Positions 30,701-41,230 of a DNA stretch of 64,000 bases are shown one piece after another. Positions within the stretch are counted from its first letter, which is position 1. Each line of letters opens with the position of its first letter. The notes below the pieces were generated by a model. That model had not been told where the DNA came from. It made no database searches and saw only the letters and a list, made by a program, of their open reading frames with translations. Origin of the DNA: Nereocystis luetkeana (Eukaryota; Sar; Phaeophyceae; Laminariales; Laminariaceae); NCBI GenBank assembly GCA_031213475.1, contig JARUPZ010000029.1, forward strand, positions 7,431,290-7,495,289, in the 5' to 3' direction. Position numbers and translations under genes: made by a program.

Positions 30701-33700
30701 AATTCAATGCCAGACGTGTTGATCTTCCGTTTATTCTTGTCTAGTGGCTGCTGCTATTGATACTGTGGCGCCTACTATCGCAAGCAAGAACGCAAGCGAA
30801 GAAGCAAGCAAACAAGCAAGCAAACAAGCAAGCAAACAAGCAAGCAAGCAAGCAAACAAGCAAACAAGCAGGCAAGCAAACAAACAAGCAAAGCAAGCAC
30901 ATAAACAAGCAAAAAAAAACAAAAAAAAACAAAAAAAACAAAAAACAAGAGAAGACTCGGGACTGCGACGTATTGCGACGGTTGTCACCCGGATAGCAAC
31001 GAAATCAACAAACCATACCCAGGGTATCGCCGAGTATTCGCCTTTTCTTCTTCTTTTTTCCCCCCCCATTGCCTTAAAAATGCTACGTTCGCCCTGCTGT
31101 CCCCTGCTCCCTCCCTATTACGGGGCACCAAATTAAATAGGGCCTACGGAACGCACAAAAAACCTACATATTTCGCTGTTTTTACTCACAATATTTGGTC
31201 CTATTTGCTACGGTCCCCCGTAATAGTCGTCTCTCAGATCCGGGGTCAGTCACATACAGCAGTCAGTACCTACTACGGTGCGCGCCTTCAATTTTCAACA
31301 CGACAAGAGTCCAGCAATTTCTTCCCTAGTCAAACTCGCCTCGAATCAGCCCCCACCACCTGCTACCTCTATCCAACAAATCTTACGCAGGTGTACCCTA
31401 TCCGCTACCACGCTTTTTCGTCCCAACGAATTTACGGACCGTTCCGAACCTGTACCAATAAAAAAACGGTGTTCCCGTTTACGTAAACGTAGCGCTATAA
31501 ACCAACCAAGCCTCCAACATCAAGATTGTTTACTACGCCGCTCCTCCGCACCGCTTATTGTTTCAGTTTTTGCTGTTACGGGGGGGCATAGTTAACAGGA
31601 CCAAATATTGTTAGTAAAAATGGTTACACATATAGGTTTTTATGTATACCATAGGTCCTGTTAACTATGGTCCCCCGTAATAATAGATTAATAGTGACTA
31701 GCTACTTGAATTAATATTACGGGGGGCCATAGTTAACAGGACCAAATATTGTTAGTAAAAATGGTTAAACATATAGGTTTTTACGTATACCATAGGTCCT
31801 GTTAACTATGGTCCCCCGTAATAATAGATTAATAGTGACTAGCTACTTGAATTAATATTACGGGGGGCCATAGTTAACAGGACCAAATATTGTTAGTAAA
31901 AATGGTTAAACATATAGGTTTTTATGTATACCATAGGTCCTGTTAACTATGGTCCCCCGTAATAATAGATTAATAGTGACTAGCTACTTGAATTAATATT
32001 ACGGGAGGCCATAGTTAACAGGACCAAATGTTGTTAGTAAAAATGGTTAAACATGTAGGTTTTTATGTATACCCTCGGTCCTGTTAACCGACGGTCCCTC
32101 CCTTCTTTGCAACAACAAAAAAGACTTCCTTGTTGAACTTTTTTTTTTTTTTTTTTGAAACGTTCAACGATATAGAGGTGGCGCATTTCCGCTGGTTTTG
32201 TTTCTGAATGACGGGGCTCACTAACCCAAAAACGTCGGGATAATGCCAATCTTGTTTCGAAAAATGGCTTTTTGGTATGCTTGGGCCATGGTATTATTCA
32301 TCGGGATGCAATTTGATTTTGGCTGAAGTCAGCTTACGGATGAGGTATGGAGCCCCTTGGGGTCAGGTATGGAGCCCCTTAACCCTTTTAGAACTACAGT
32401 CCCATTTTGGGGACAAACCACTCAAATTTCAAGTAGTTTGTCCCCAAAACGGGACTGCGGTCCTAAAGGGGTTAAGCTCAAGTGAGGAGCCTCAGAAAAT
32501 TTAGGGTGAACCTGTATCGTAGAACGCCTCTTTTATCAATTTTTCCTCCACCCTTTCAGGGCCAGAAAAAAAAACACCCCACACTTCAAGTAATTTTCCT
32601 CCCAAAAAAATGTGTGCGCAGTCATAAAGGACCGAAAAAAAAAATCCCACACAAAATCCCACACAAAATCTCGGAATGCATTTCTTAAGGGATGAAAAAA
32701 AAACATCCCACCAAAGATCCCGAGGCATGGTTCCCAAAACGCGAGTCAGGGCGGTTGATGGGTTGGCTTGTCTTTAGAAAGTCACGGGTCGGGTCGGGTC
32801 GGGTCGGGTCGGGTCGGGTCGGGTCGGGTTGGGTCGGGTCAGGAGATATTTCGACATCTCACGGGTCGGGTCGGGTTGAGTCGGGTCGGGTAAGGTTAGA
32901 CCCCATCCGATCCCATCTCAAACCATTTCCAAGTAGTTTATCGCGCAAATAAAAAAAACAAAAACCATGGCGCACCTTGTATCGCATGCAGATGCCGGTC
33001 AGCGTGTCCTCGGGCATTACTATGTGCTCCAGGAACTCTGGAACGTGGATTTTCTTCGGGGCGTCTATAGAACGCCGGAAACAAAAAAAAAATGTGGAAA
33101 ACGTTGAGCGTAAAAAGGCCGAGCACGTCGGTAAGTAAAAAAACGGTTGTGTTCATGCAGCGAGGGAGAGGAGGTGGTTGAGGCAGGGAGGGTACTCCAT
33201 ATCATGCATGGCCTCAGCGGTATGCCGATAGACCCTCGCATCCCTACAACGCCGGGACGGAGCACGTCGGGTTTAAACCGTATTGTCACACCCACAGCCT
33301 TGACTACAACCACAACCTTGACTGCAACCTCAGCCATGACCATAAGCATAACCTTGCTACGAGTATTAGCCGTAACTAAAACCTCAGCCTAAACCCTAAC
33401 CTTGACCATAGCCGTAGCCATAACCTTAAAGCACAATGTCACCCTCACACCAAAACATTGTGTTAAGCTACAAAACGTACAGCCTTGACCACAGTCTTGA
33501 CCTTGACCACACCCGGAACCTTGACTGTAGTCTCACCATTAGCCTGACCTTAGTCTAAACCATAGCCTCCACCATGATCTTAGCCTTAACCATAATTTCA
33601 GCCTTAAACCACAACCTTGTACCTAGCCGAAAACCTTAGCCATAACCACAGCCCCAAGACTCGACCTTACGCATTACATTAAACCTAACCTCAGCATCAC

Positions 33701-34024
33701 CTGTAACCTAAGCCTTCCTAGGTGTATCTGTATATTTACCAACCTTACTCCTACTCATAACCTAAGCATTCACCATGACTTGAGCTTTAGCCTTAACCTA
33801 AACCTTTTACCTTACACCTGACATCCCCCACACCCTAAACCCTAGCCTTAACCTCCAACCCTCACCTGGGTCTGTCGCTTCTTCCTCCTCCTCTATCGCC
33901 GCCTCATTTTGCACGACTAGGGATGCCTTCCTCACGGTTCTCAACTCCCACGCCCCGTCCGGCAAACGCCGCCACTCCAGCCCGTGGGGTGGCGGCTTCA
34001 AAGGCTTGGCCAGCTCCTTGTAGT
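26692..34024 (-). CDS. LysM domain protein with UBA-like C-terminal segment (five exons seen, 5' end missing)
   Basis: Exons in coding order: 34024-33866, 33064-32976, 30171-30070, 27606-27430, 26844-26692 (stop TGA). All borders are AG/GT and phases agree (1, 0, 0, 0). About 225 residues are visible. Exon 1 has an HGLEWRRLPDGAWEL motif and an acidic run (EEEEE). Exons 2 and 3 form one LysM domain: HIVMPEDTLTGICMRYK, then EVRRLNGF and SLIVPN, the usual LysM pattern with the intron in the middle. LysM domains bind N-acetylglucosamine polymers, or are intracellular adaptors in eukaryotes. Exon 4 has AKYYLEANNWDLTKALKEW, a UBA-like helical pattern found after LysM in plant and algal proteins. 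Exon 5 is basic and Ser/Arg-rich. No signal peptide is seen, since the start is not found, so an intracellular site is likely but unproven. Confidence 0.82.
26930..27380 (+). repeat. Degenerate AACCC / CAACCCAACC tract
   Basis: About 450 bp of CCCAACCCAA-type pentamers with exceptions, in the last LysM intron. Telomere-like only by composition. Confidence 0.75.
27403..27427 (+). repeat. (AAC)n at an exon border
   Basis: Eight AAC units end 3 bp before the LysM exon 4 donor; on the minus strand they read through as polycysteine. Confidence 0.9.
27661..27978 (-). repeat. PCT element, minus strand
   Basis: Begins with a 39-base G run (27661-27699), then TGTACTCGATAGGAGATGTG and the reverse of the family to the GGCAGTTACATAGTACTCC region. 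Its G run starts 55 bp from LysM exon 4. Confidence 0.85.
28218..28362 (+). repeat. Two ~73-bp direct repeats
   Basis: TATGAACGGTCTCTATATTT...GGTGGTAGGGGGGG and CCTGATTTTAGGGTCCATCG occur twice in a row. Confidence 0.85.
28370..28965 (+). repeat. 43-bp tandem array
   Basis: About 14 copies. The central five (28636-28860) are near-perfect 43-bp units with CCACTCTGTCCCCGCATACA and ATTCCGAACACAGCATGACT; the outer ones are diverged (GTTCCGATTACAACATAACA). An M1 copy abuts the right end at a unit boundary. Confidence 0.92.
28965..29077 (-). mobile_element. M1 MITE with 7-bp TACCAGGTA-type insertion
   Basis: 113 bp; motif at 29014-29022 at a neighbouring TA, one repeat unit away from the site used in the other copies. 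Confidence 0.9.
29127..29231 (+). mobile_element. M1 MITE followed by TATTAATA
   Basis: 105 bp; the right target TA is part of TATTAATA (29232-29239). Confidence 0.92.
29441..29534 (-). repeat. PCT element, 3' end, minus strand
   Basis: G run, then TACTCGATAGGAGAGATGTACTCGATCTC and CCATAGACCCTCGCATCCC. Confidence 0.82.
30600..30645 (+). repeat. (CTG)n in a CTG-rich region
   Basis: 30400-30660 is rich in GCTGTTG/CTGCTG; the hydrophobic plus-strand frame here is compositional. Confidence 0.75.
30779..30900 (+). repeat. (AAGC)n microsatellite
   Basis: About 28 AAGC/AAAC tetramers, followed by A-rich AAACAAAA to 30950. Frames Lys/Gln/Ala-Ser on plus and Leu/Cys/Ala-Phe on minus are artefacts. 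Confidence 0.93.
31118..31223 (-). mobile_element. M1 MITE, older subfamily
   Basis: 106 bp, left end TTACGGGGCACC; inner repeat diverged. Confidence 0.85.
31576..31680 (+). mobile_element. M1 MITE, array copy 1
   Basis: 105 bp, left end TTACGGGGGGGCATAG. Confidence 0.92.
31717..31821 (+). mobile_element. M1 MITE, array copy 2
   Basis: 105 bp, differs from copy 3 at few bases (TTTTTACG). Confidence 0.93.
31858..31962 (+). mobile_element. M1 MITE, array copy 3
   Basis: 105 bp, intact ends. Confidence 0.93.
31999..32102 (+). mobile_element. M1 MITE, array copy 4, decayed right end
   Basis: Left end TTACGGGAGGCC, the same variant as the copy at 49976; right end reads AACCGACGGTCCCTCCC. Confidence 0.85.
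32379..32475. mobile_element. M2 palindromic element flanked by TTAA
   Basis: TTAA + CCCTTTTAGAACTACAGTCCC ... GGGACTGCGGTCCTAAAGGGG + TTAA. Arms of about 35 bp around AAACCACTCAAATTTCAAG. TTAA on both sides with CCC/GGG ends resembles piggyBac-type MITEs. Confidence 0.85.
32551..32634. repeat. Diverged M2-like copy
   Basis: CCCTTTCAGGGCCAG ... ACTTCAAGTAATTTTCCTCC ... GCGCAGTCATAAAGGACC; A runs replace part of the stems. Confidence 0.5.
32785..32897 (+). repeat. (GGGTC)n pentanucleotide repeat
   Basis: Two blocks of CGGGT units, 32785-32840 and 32862-32892, just 3' of LysM exon 2 on the coding strand. Confidence 0.93.
33188..33280 (-). repeat. PCT element, internal piece, minus strand
   Basis: GGTACTCCATATCATGCATGG to GGAGCACGTCGGGTT; no G run. 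Confidence 0.75.
33290..33860 (+). repeat. Degenerate CCTTGACCACAACC / AACCTTAGCC tract
   Basis: 570 bp of diverged ~6-bp units (CCTTGA, CCACAA, AACCTA, AGCCTT). Fills the intron between LysM exons 1 and 2. Probably a decayed hexamer repeat. Confidence 0.75.
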
Positions 34025-35540
34025 CTGTTCGTCACGGTATACCACGTTGAGTGCAGACAGCAGAGCGAACGGGGGGGCGGGGTGACGGCCACGCCTGCAC
34101 ACCACATGCGTCTTAAAAAATCGGTGTGAATTACGCAACGGTGTGTAGTGGGGAATGTGCTCTGGATACCCTGGTAAATACCCGGGTATGTACCCGGGTA
34201 TTACCCCCACAATCAGGGTTGGTACCCGCGTACACGAGACTACAAACATATACAAGGTTCCCCTTCGGGTTTGTGGTTGACTTGAAAGCCCAAAGGCTGT
34301 CGCAGGCTGAAAAGGGGCAATAAAAGGGGCAGCTACGTAGCGACCGGGCGAAAACGAGAAACAGAAAAGAAAGAAACAAAAGCAAGAAACAAAAGAGCCT
34401 TGAAAAAGCTACCAGGAAAAAACATAAAATAGTAATTAAACTCGTGGTAGCTGAAGAAAGATTGGCCAACCAACGAACCGTGGCGAGTAACCTGACAAGT
34501 GACACCGACCAGCCCAAACGAGTTAATAAACTCGAAATATGACCAGCATAGACTGACACGTCGTTCGAATCATCACCCATGACGTGTCGACAGTTGTATA
34601 CGAAAATCTACGAGTAAATCGAGCGAGGTCAGCAGCAAGACCTACCGCCGTATCTAGAACACTTTGTCAACGGTTATCAAGACATGTCCATTCAACGCTT
34701 ATCGTAACTCGCAACTCCACACCAGGCGCGCGCTCGAATGGACCTCGTAGTTTCTACTGGGTATTGTACGTAGTGCTCTGTGTGGCTGGCGCATCCCAAG
34801 CGAATGCCCTGCGTAGTCGCCACATTATTGCACAGACAATTACTACTGCTGTAGAACAACTGTAGAACAACATCACATCAAGCTTTTTCCACGTTATTTA
34901 CACACCAACACACCACTGCAACAGCAAGGGCGTTCCGACGCACAGTAAAGAAGTACCATAAATGCATACCTGGTACAAAAGATTATACATAGAAAACGGT
35001 AAAAAAGAGTACCATCCATGGGTACAACGTAAGTTGGGCAATTTCAGAAATTCCTAATTTTGGGAAATTCCCTGTTAAATAGTTGGAGCACCTACTCGTA
35101 CGTGCCGCATTTGCATACTCGTATGTCAAAAGTATACCTGAAAAGTATGTACAATTGCCCGTAGGACCACACCAGTTAAGAAATAGCTATACACGCAGTA
35201 TACTGGTATACTGGTACGCACACAACGAAAAAGAAAAATCCCGGAAAAAAAAAAAAAAGTAAGCGGAGAAATCGAAGGTTTCCACGAAACTCATCGTTTC
35301 CCAAGCTGTTGTGTGATATACACTGCCATCATTGGCGGGGGGGGGGAGGGAACTGACGTTGTCCGGCGCAAAAAGGAGCGTGTGCAATGTGTGAGAGGAG
35401 AGAGGTTGCTGTGGAGGCATCTATAAACACGGCAGTGGATAGTGCCGGCTGCTCCGTATAGTGCCTGTGGAATCGCTTGGCATAGATAGTATGCGGAGTA
35501 GAGCCGGTATTGTCGCCTGGCGCATACACTGTCTACCGGC
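34025..35540. other. Upstream of LysM exon 1, no gene recognised
   Basis: Contains a short CCCGGGTA cluster (34180-34215), TACCCTGGTA at 34167 and TACCTGGTA at 34967, A-rich sequence and AT-rich spacers. The missing 5' exons of the LysM gene may be here or beyond, but none could be supported. Confidence 0.5.
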
Positions 35541-35544
35541 ACTA

Positions 35545-35650
35545 CTACGGGGGACCATAGTTAATAGGACCAAATATTGTTAGTAAAAATGGTTAGATAT
35601 ATAGGTTTTTTGTGTATACCATACGTCCTATTAACTATGGTCCCCCGTAA
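35545..35650 (+). mobile_element. M1 MITE
   Basis: 106 bp, left end CTACGGGGGACC. Confidence 0.92.
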
Positions 35651-36118
35651 ATAACAACAGAGAGGCAACTGGCACTGCTACTGCCATCCAATCTGTTAAC
35701 TGCCTCGTCGATCGGCTAACTTATCCTTCTATTGAAGATACTAACTCTGTAGTGACACCATGCCATAGAAGGTACATGCCGCGGTGAATGCGACGCGAAC
35801 GCACGTGAAACCTGAAAAAAAAAAAGAAAAAGAAGACCAACACCCTCACGTAGCATCCTGGCCGGAGGGACTACAAGCTACCCCACGGTGCCTGGTACGT
35901 GATACCGCCGTATACCCCCCTTGTCCGGAAAATTAAGTGACCTTTGGATGAAACATCAATACAAACATGCTCCTCGCATTTTGGGACACATTGGTGCGAC
36001 ATGAGAAACCCCCCCCGTGGGAATATAAATCCTAAATTGCGTTTTTGATTAATATTTTTTAATAACCCCCCGCGGTGGTTTAACGTTCCCCGGTGATCCC
36101 GGACACCATATATAAATA

Positions 36119-36223
36119 TTACGGAGGACCATAGTTAATAGGACCTATGGTATACATAAAAACCTATACATTTAACCATTCTTACCAACAATATTGGGTC
36201 CTATTAACTATGGTCCCCCGTAA
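36119..36223 (-). mobile_element. M1 MITE
   Basis: 105 bp, left end TTACGGAGGACC. Confidence 0.92.
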
Positions 36224-36261
36224 CATTAATAGATTTTTTTGCAACATCTACCACCGAGGGT

Positions 36262-36383
36262 TGAAACGGCGGGGGGGTTGTAGGAGTACAATCGATAGTA
36301 TTTGGCACACGTGGTAAAACCAGTCCGGCCGCAGGGGGGTGACAGCGAGGGGGGGCGGCCGCTGCTGCGTTCAGTTGGCCTGG

Positions 36384-36414
<31 letters not shown>

Positions 36415-36758
36415 ACTGCCGCTGCCGGGGGGGGGGTCGGCGCTGCCGAGGCCGGGGCTTGAGGCGCGACGAGCTGCGCCGGGACCGCAGACACTAGTGG
36501 CTGGCGGCGGGCGCGTGTTGCCGCGGCCGGCTTGTCCAGCGCCGCTGCCGGAACTTGTGGCGCAGGTGCAGCAGGTGTGGTCTGCGGACGGACGAAGCAC
36601 GAAGCGATCGTCGCCCCCCTCGTGGCTACAGACGCGCCAGCAGATCACCGTGCCGGGGCAGCTGGCTTCTCCGGGACCACAGCCGCGTTCTGCTGTCGGG
36701 AATGGGCCACCCGCACGGAAGAGCTCTGCGCCTGTTCGACGTTGTCGTCGTTCTCCAT
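36262..36758 (-). CDS. Possible first exon: Pro/Ala-rich reading frame with in-frame stop
   Basis: From ATG at 36758 the frame gives MENDDNVEQAQSSSVRVAHS and a Pro/Ala-rich sequence, meets a single TGA near 36648, then continues in the same frame as Pro/Ala-rich sequence (VPAQLVAPQAPASAAP, a polyalanine run from (CAG/GCA)n) to a possible donor near 36262. It could be the start of the LysM gene on the same strand. However, the phase does not join directly to exon 34024-33866, so another exon would be needed. The other plus and minus frames here are GC-rich shadows. Confidence 0.3.
36382..36418 (+). repeat. (CTG)n microsatellite
   Basis: Eleven CTG units; polyalanine/polyserine/polyleucine depending on frame. 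Confidence 0.92.
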
Positions 36759-37744
36759 GGTGTGCGCTGCCAAAAAATATCGAAACTACAGCAGAAGTAC
36801 GTACAGCATTTTAGTGTGGGTCACCCGGGGGTGATATTTTCGTTTATTGCTTGGAAGGCGTATCGGCCCAGGAGGGGATGGTATCTGACGTACCCCCGTG
36901 ATGAGCTTGCCCTTCTTATTGTACTTCTTCCCTTTCATCACCGGGGGGTGATTTTCTGTGCTTCGGTGGAACCACCTATCTGAGCGTCAAGGAGACGGGT
37001 GGTATCGTACGTCATGGCTGGTATATGTTAACTTCATCTCAGACTTCAAGGGTAGTTCTAGCTCGGAAGCGCGACTCATACGTCAAACCCCAACTCATTT
37101 GCGGAATGGAATAGCCAGCCACGTCATCTGCCGGAGGCATGTGATAGAGTACCAGGTACCCTGGTATGCGACATCACTTTCAAGACATGCCTGACGTAAG
37201 GCCAGGCTCGAATCATTACGTAACGACGGGGTAGTGCGTGTCCCACTCTAATTACAGTATCGTTCAGAAATACAGCCTGAAATGATCAACTCCCAAAAAT
37301 CTCAACAGCTACTGGTACGAGTACCGCGTACTATTAATACAGCAGCAGTAACTACTGCAGTGCTAGTCGAGATATCCCAGCAAAAAAACGTACCATGGTA
37401 CAAAAACAAACGGGGCCGCTACACCCCGGGCAAGCAGACGCGACCTACCTCGTCCTCCACATGCTTCGGTAGCATGGGCAACGACTGTACCTCGCCCGAA
37501 GTGCAGTCAGAGACCTTCACTGCCGTGCTCTCCCCTTTTCGGCATCATAGGGAGCTAAGGTCACCAAAGGGGCAGCCAAGCACCTTCACTGCGGTGCATC
37601 GTCTCGAGGGATGCTCGGAAGCGAAGAAGGTGTTTGGCTGCACCTTGGGCATAGGTTTCCATGCTACCCGAAACATGTGGGCGACGATGCGCTGCTGTGT
37701 AGGCCGCGTCTAATTGCCCGGGGTACTCGTATGATAGGTACCGG

Positions 37745-37835
37745 TGCGTGTGTTCCTCACGTTAAACCGCTCTTTTCTACCCGTCGACATCCAGCGCAAC
37801 CAGTGTCCGTGCCGACTCTTCAATCCTAGAGGGAT
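37745..37835 (+). repeat. Dispersed repeat, inverted copy at 40175-40265
   Basis: GTTCCTCACGTTAAACCGC and CGTGCCGACTCTTCAATCCTAGAG match the reverse complement of 40175-40265 at most bases. The next ~60 bp (TGTGGTCACAAAACTACATC) match 44668-44700 in direct orientation. Confidence 0.75.
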
Positions 37836-38391
37836 ACAAGTTATGTGGTCACAAAACTACATCACAGAGATACTTGATTGTTACGCAGTAAGCAGAGCAG
37901 ACAACGCAATGCCATGCCGTACTGGGATACGACAGGCACTGAATACAAATCCTGTGAAAGAGAGAAGACAGAAGTAAAAAGAATAAAACAAAAGGAAAAA
38001 ACAAAAACAAATCCAGAGTACGTACGGTACGTAGTGGCCTCGTTTTTACGTGCCATTTACTGAATATCCGACTGACGACACACCGCAGTATACAACGTGT
38101 GTTGTCTTCACATGAACTCGTCCTTTCCACCCAGCAAAGACATACCTCGGGAAAACGAGTGATGATACCGAACTACGTACCTTGTACGTTTTCACATAAA
38201 TACCAGGTATGATAGACCTGTATCTGTTGATAATTGGAAAAAAATGGCTGCTTGAACCTTGAACGAAGCAAATGTTTTCGTTAACTGCTGTGAGAGTATC
38301 ACAGCAGCCTTGATGGAGTCGGAGTCGGTATTGGACGGAGCCGGGCCTGTACCTATGAAATATCTGTGTACATAGAGGAAGTAATGTGAAG

Positions 38392-38411
38392 ACAACACAA
38401 ACAACAACAAT

Positions 38412-38475
<64 letters not shown>
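38392..38475 (+). repeat. (AAC)n microsatellite
   Basis: About 26 AAC units, nearly perfect. Confidence 0.97.
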
Positions 38476-38781
38476 TACCGGAAGTGCTTGGCCAAATAGC
38501 AGCAGTAGTGCCTTCATTCAGGCCACGAAATGTTAGCTTACCCGCTACATACGCTGAATACAGCTATCAGCCGGTTAGTAGCAAAACAATCAACCACCGC
38601 CGTGCGTGGGGGGTGCATCGTGGCGTACGTGGTACCGTGATACCAGGTACTTTTGGGACACGTGGTGCTTCGAACCTGCCTTGAACGGCACCGCCTACAT
38701 ACCACGTATTCGATAAAATGGTTGGCACAGTTACGAAGGGACCCATGATAACCAATGGTTGATTGGGTGTGATTAGATTAG

Positions 38782-38880
38782 CCCTCTTAGGACTGCAGTC
38801 CCGTTTTGGGGACAATTGGGGACAAATTACTTGGAATTTGAGTGCCTTGTCCCCAAAACGGGACTGGAGTTCTAAAGGGG
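38782..38880. mobile_element. M2 palindromic element
   Basis: CCCTCTTAGGACTGCAGTCCCG ... CGGGACTGGAGTTCTAAAGGGG followed by TTAA (left TTAG). Confidence 0.85.
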
Positions 38881-39819
38881 TTAAGGTTGGGGTTAGGGTT
38901 ATTTACAATGAGGCGCGCGAGGGCAAAGCGCGAGCCTTTTTTTATTGCTTTTTTTCCAAGGGTCGAGAAGCCTTCTTCATTTACGGATCGAAGGAAAGGA
39001 CGAGGACGACTTGTTTTTATTTTCCCTGTGAGTGTGTGTGTGTGATTCAATATTTGTTTCGGCTATGTTTGTCCACCGCGCTCAACGCACACAGCACCAA
39101 TGCCAGTCGCGGCGGGCTCAGTGCAAGCACACACTAACATAACGAAGCCTTCTCGTGTTGGCGCCGTTGTAAGTCATTCAGAGTTGGTCGAGCTGGGTGC
39201 GACAACGTGTGTAGGCACATGGCTGGACCATAGTCTGAAAAAAAAACAGAAACGAAAAATGTCACAATAACGTTTTTTTTTGCTAGTTCTACCGGACGAA
39301 ACCCAAACTCCACAAGTACTCGTGGGCGGAAAGAGTCTGCCCACAGCATGTTGCAGCGCTCAGGCCGTGTCCCCAAGACATGCTGCAGGTGCTACTGTCA
39401 GGTCCGCCCTCCTACTACTGATCATGGGACAGAGAAGCAAGAGAAGCCCTGCCGTAGATGTCGTAGAACAGCAGTAGCAGTGGTGGCACCTTCTACGAGA
39501 AGCTCCTGCTTTTGGTCAGGTGTAGGTGATTCGTTTTCAAATGATGCCGACTTTCGAGTTGGGAACCAGGAAACACGCAGCAAATCGAGCACGCTATTAA
39601 AGGGCCCAAGGGTTAGACCCACAAGCCGAGCGTACAGAGACGCTGACCCTGGCCTCGTGTGCCCTACTGCTGATGCTGCTGCTGTTGCCGCAGATTTTTT
39701 TCTTGAAAGAATGAACCCAAACGACCGCGTACGTACGTAGATGTTCGTTGGCGTGGGTTCAGAACAACAATCAGTATCCGCCCAGCTTGATGCATCGCAG
39801 AACTAGTCTCCTGCAGGTG

Positions 39820-39920
39820 CTAAGGTCGCGCGTCATTTCCACCAATTACTCCAGCGGCAGTTTTCTCCTGCAGGTGCTGAGGTCGCGCGTCATTTCCGCC
39901 AATTACTCCAGCGGTAGTTT
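39820..39920 (+). repeat. Two ~50-bp direct repeats
   Basis: CTCCTGCAGGTGCT(A/G)AGGTCGCG then CGTCATTTCC(A/G)CCAATTACTCC occurs twice in tandem. Confidence 0.9.
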
Positions 39921-39984
39921 TCGTCTCGTACGTACACGAGCGACACTCAACCATTATTTTTTTTTACGAAGTGGTCGGCTCCTA

Positions 39985-40097
39985 TTACGGGGAACCATAG
40001 TAAGTAGGACCTACGGTGCACACAAAAACCTACCAGGTATATATTTACCCATTTTTACCAACAACATTTGGTCCTATTTACTACGGCCCCCCCGTAA
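39985..40097 (-). mobile_element. M1 MITE, older subfamily, with TACCAGGTA insertion
   Basis: 113 bp; motif at 40031-40039. Confidence 0.9.
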
Positions 40098-40174
40098 TAG
40101 CACGACCGGTAGTCGTACCAGCCTCGCGGTCGAAATGTTGTGACCACATACCCCAACAGAGCTGGTACCTACCT

Positions 40175-40265
40175 GGTATCTCTCTAGGATGAAGAATCGG
40201 CACGGAGACTGGGTGTCATGGATGTCAACGGGTGAAAAGGACGGTTTAATGCGAGGAACACAACA
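40175..40265 (-). repeat. Dispersed repeat, inverted copy of 37745-37835
   Basis: See the other copy. A TACCTGGTA scar motif (40170-40178) overlaps its border. Confidence 0.75.
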
Positions 40266-40327
40266 CATGTATCATCTGCCATAGATCATGGATCCTCGAG
40301 CGGTCGCTCCGCCGAGGGAGGCCTTAG

Positions 40328-40416
40328 CCCCTTTAGAACCGCAGTCCCGTTGTGGGGACAAGCTCCTCAAATCCCAAGTAATTTTTCCCCAAAACGCGAC
40401 TGCGATCCTAAAAGGG
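40328..40416. mobile_element. M2 palindromic element
   Basis: CCCCTTTAGAACCGCAGTCCCG ... CGACTGCGATCCTAAAAGGG followed by TTAA. Confidence 0.85.
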
Positions 40417-41140
40417 TTAACCCTACAGACCCTACACTGGGAGGAACATTCCTGGAAGATTCTTCTGGCCAATGATGATACTTACACAATTTCGCATCGG
40501 TCCCGACAGAGGGCGGCCACAGGTGGCGACAACTATCGGGAAAGTCCAGTTCGATGTTCGTTGAAATTGTCAGCGGCGGCAAGGAGGGTGGACGCTGTGC
40601 CGCCTCCAACCGAGGAGAAGGCGGATGAGAATAACCGGCTACGCGGCCTCCATACCGTACGAACGCCTCCTCTATCGGACGCGCTCTTAATGCAGGACGG
40701 GTGTATTAAGACATGCAACCAAATTGTTGTGACGAACGGACGTCTGTGTGTGGCTAATTTCAGTATTGCACGTGGGCACAGGCCGATCGGACCCCAGCCC
40801 AGGCCGCAACCCTAACCTATCTCCGACCCTTTGCGGGGCTCGAGGTCGGCGTGGGATTTGTGCCGTTTTTCCGCCAAAAAAAAAACGGGCATCAATCAGT
40901 CAGCCGTATTCCGGGAAAGGTTTACTATTAGTAATAGCAAGAATAATAGGAACAACAAGCGGCGGCGGCTGGTGGCTGACGGCAGACAGATGGTATTCAT
41001 AGCCGTGTGGGCAGGTGGATACTGTGAATAGTAGTGGGGGGGTACAGGACCAGTTCGTACCTGCTGTACTGCTCTGACTGTGTAACCCTGCTGTTCCCTG
41101 CTGTACCACCTCGATTAGACGCAAGGTGGTACTCTTTTAA

Positions 41141-41230
41141 CCCTTTTAGAACCGCAGTCCCGTTTTTGGGAACAAACCAGTCAAATTCCGAGTAGTTTGT
41201 CCCCAAAACGGGACTGCGGTTCTAAAGGGG
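41141..41230. mobile_element. M2 palindromic element
   Basis: TTAA + CCCTTTTAGAACCGCAG ... GGTTCTAAAGGGG; immediately followed by TACCTGGTA (41234-41242). Confidence 0.88.

Larger units (their letters stand above)
31576..32102 (+). repeat. Tandem array of four M1 copies with a 36-37 bp spacer
   Basis: M1 copies 31576-31680, 31717-31821, 31858-31962 and 31999-32102 are separated by the same spacer (TAATAGATTAATAGTGACTA then GCTACTTGAATTAATA). Unit length 141 bp. The last copy has a decayed right end. The end of the spacer (ACTTGAATTAATA) also precedes the M1 at 49976. Confidence 0.93.
36830..39980. other. Intergenic stretch with short dispersed repeats
   Basis: Holds scar motifs (37150, 38201, 38641), an inverted-repeat family copy at 37745-37835, a (AAC)n run, one M2 copy and T/A runs. 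The plus-strand frame 37282-37713 lacks exon-like features. No gene supported. Confidence 0.5.

Noticed and set aside
36302..36814. 170-residue plus-strand frame
   Set aside because: GC-rich shadow of the minus-strand Pro/Ala frame and the (CTG)n repeat.
37282..37713. 143-residue plus-strand frame
   Set aside because: Contains internal short repeats and no recognisable motif; no exon-type borders chosen with confidence.
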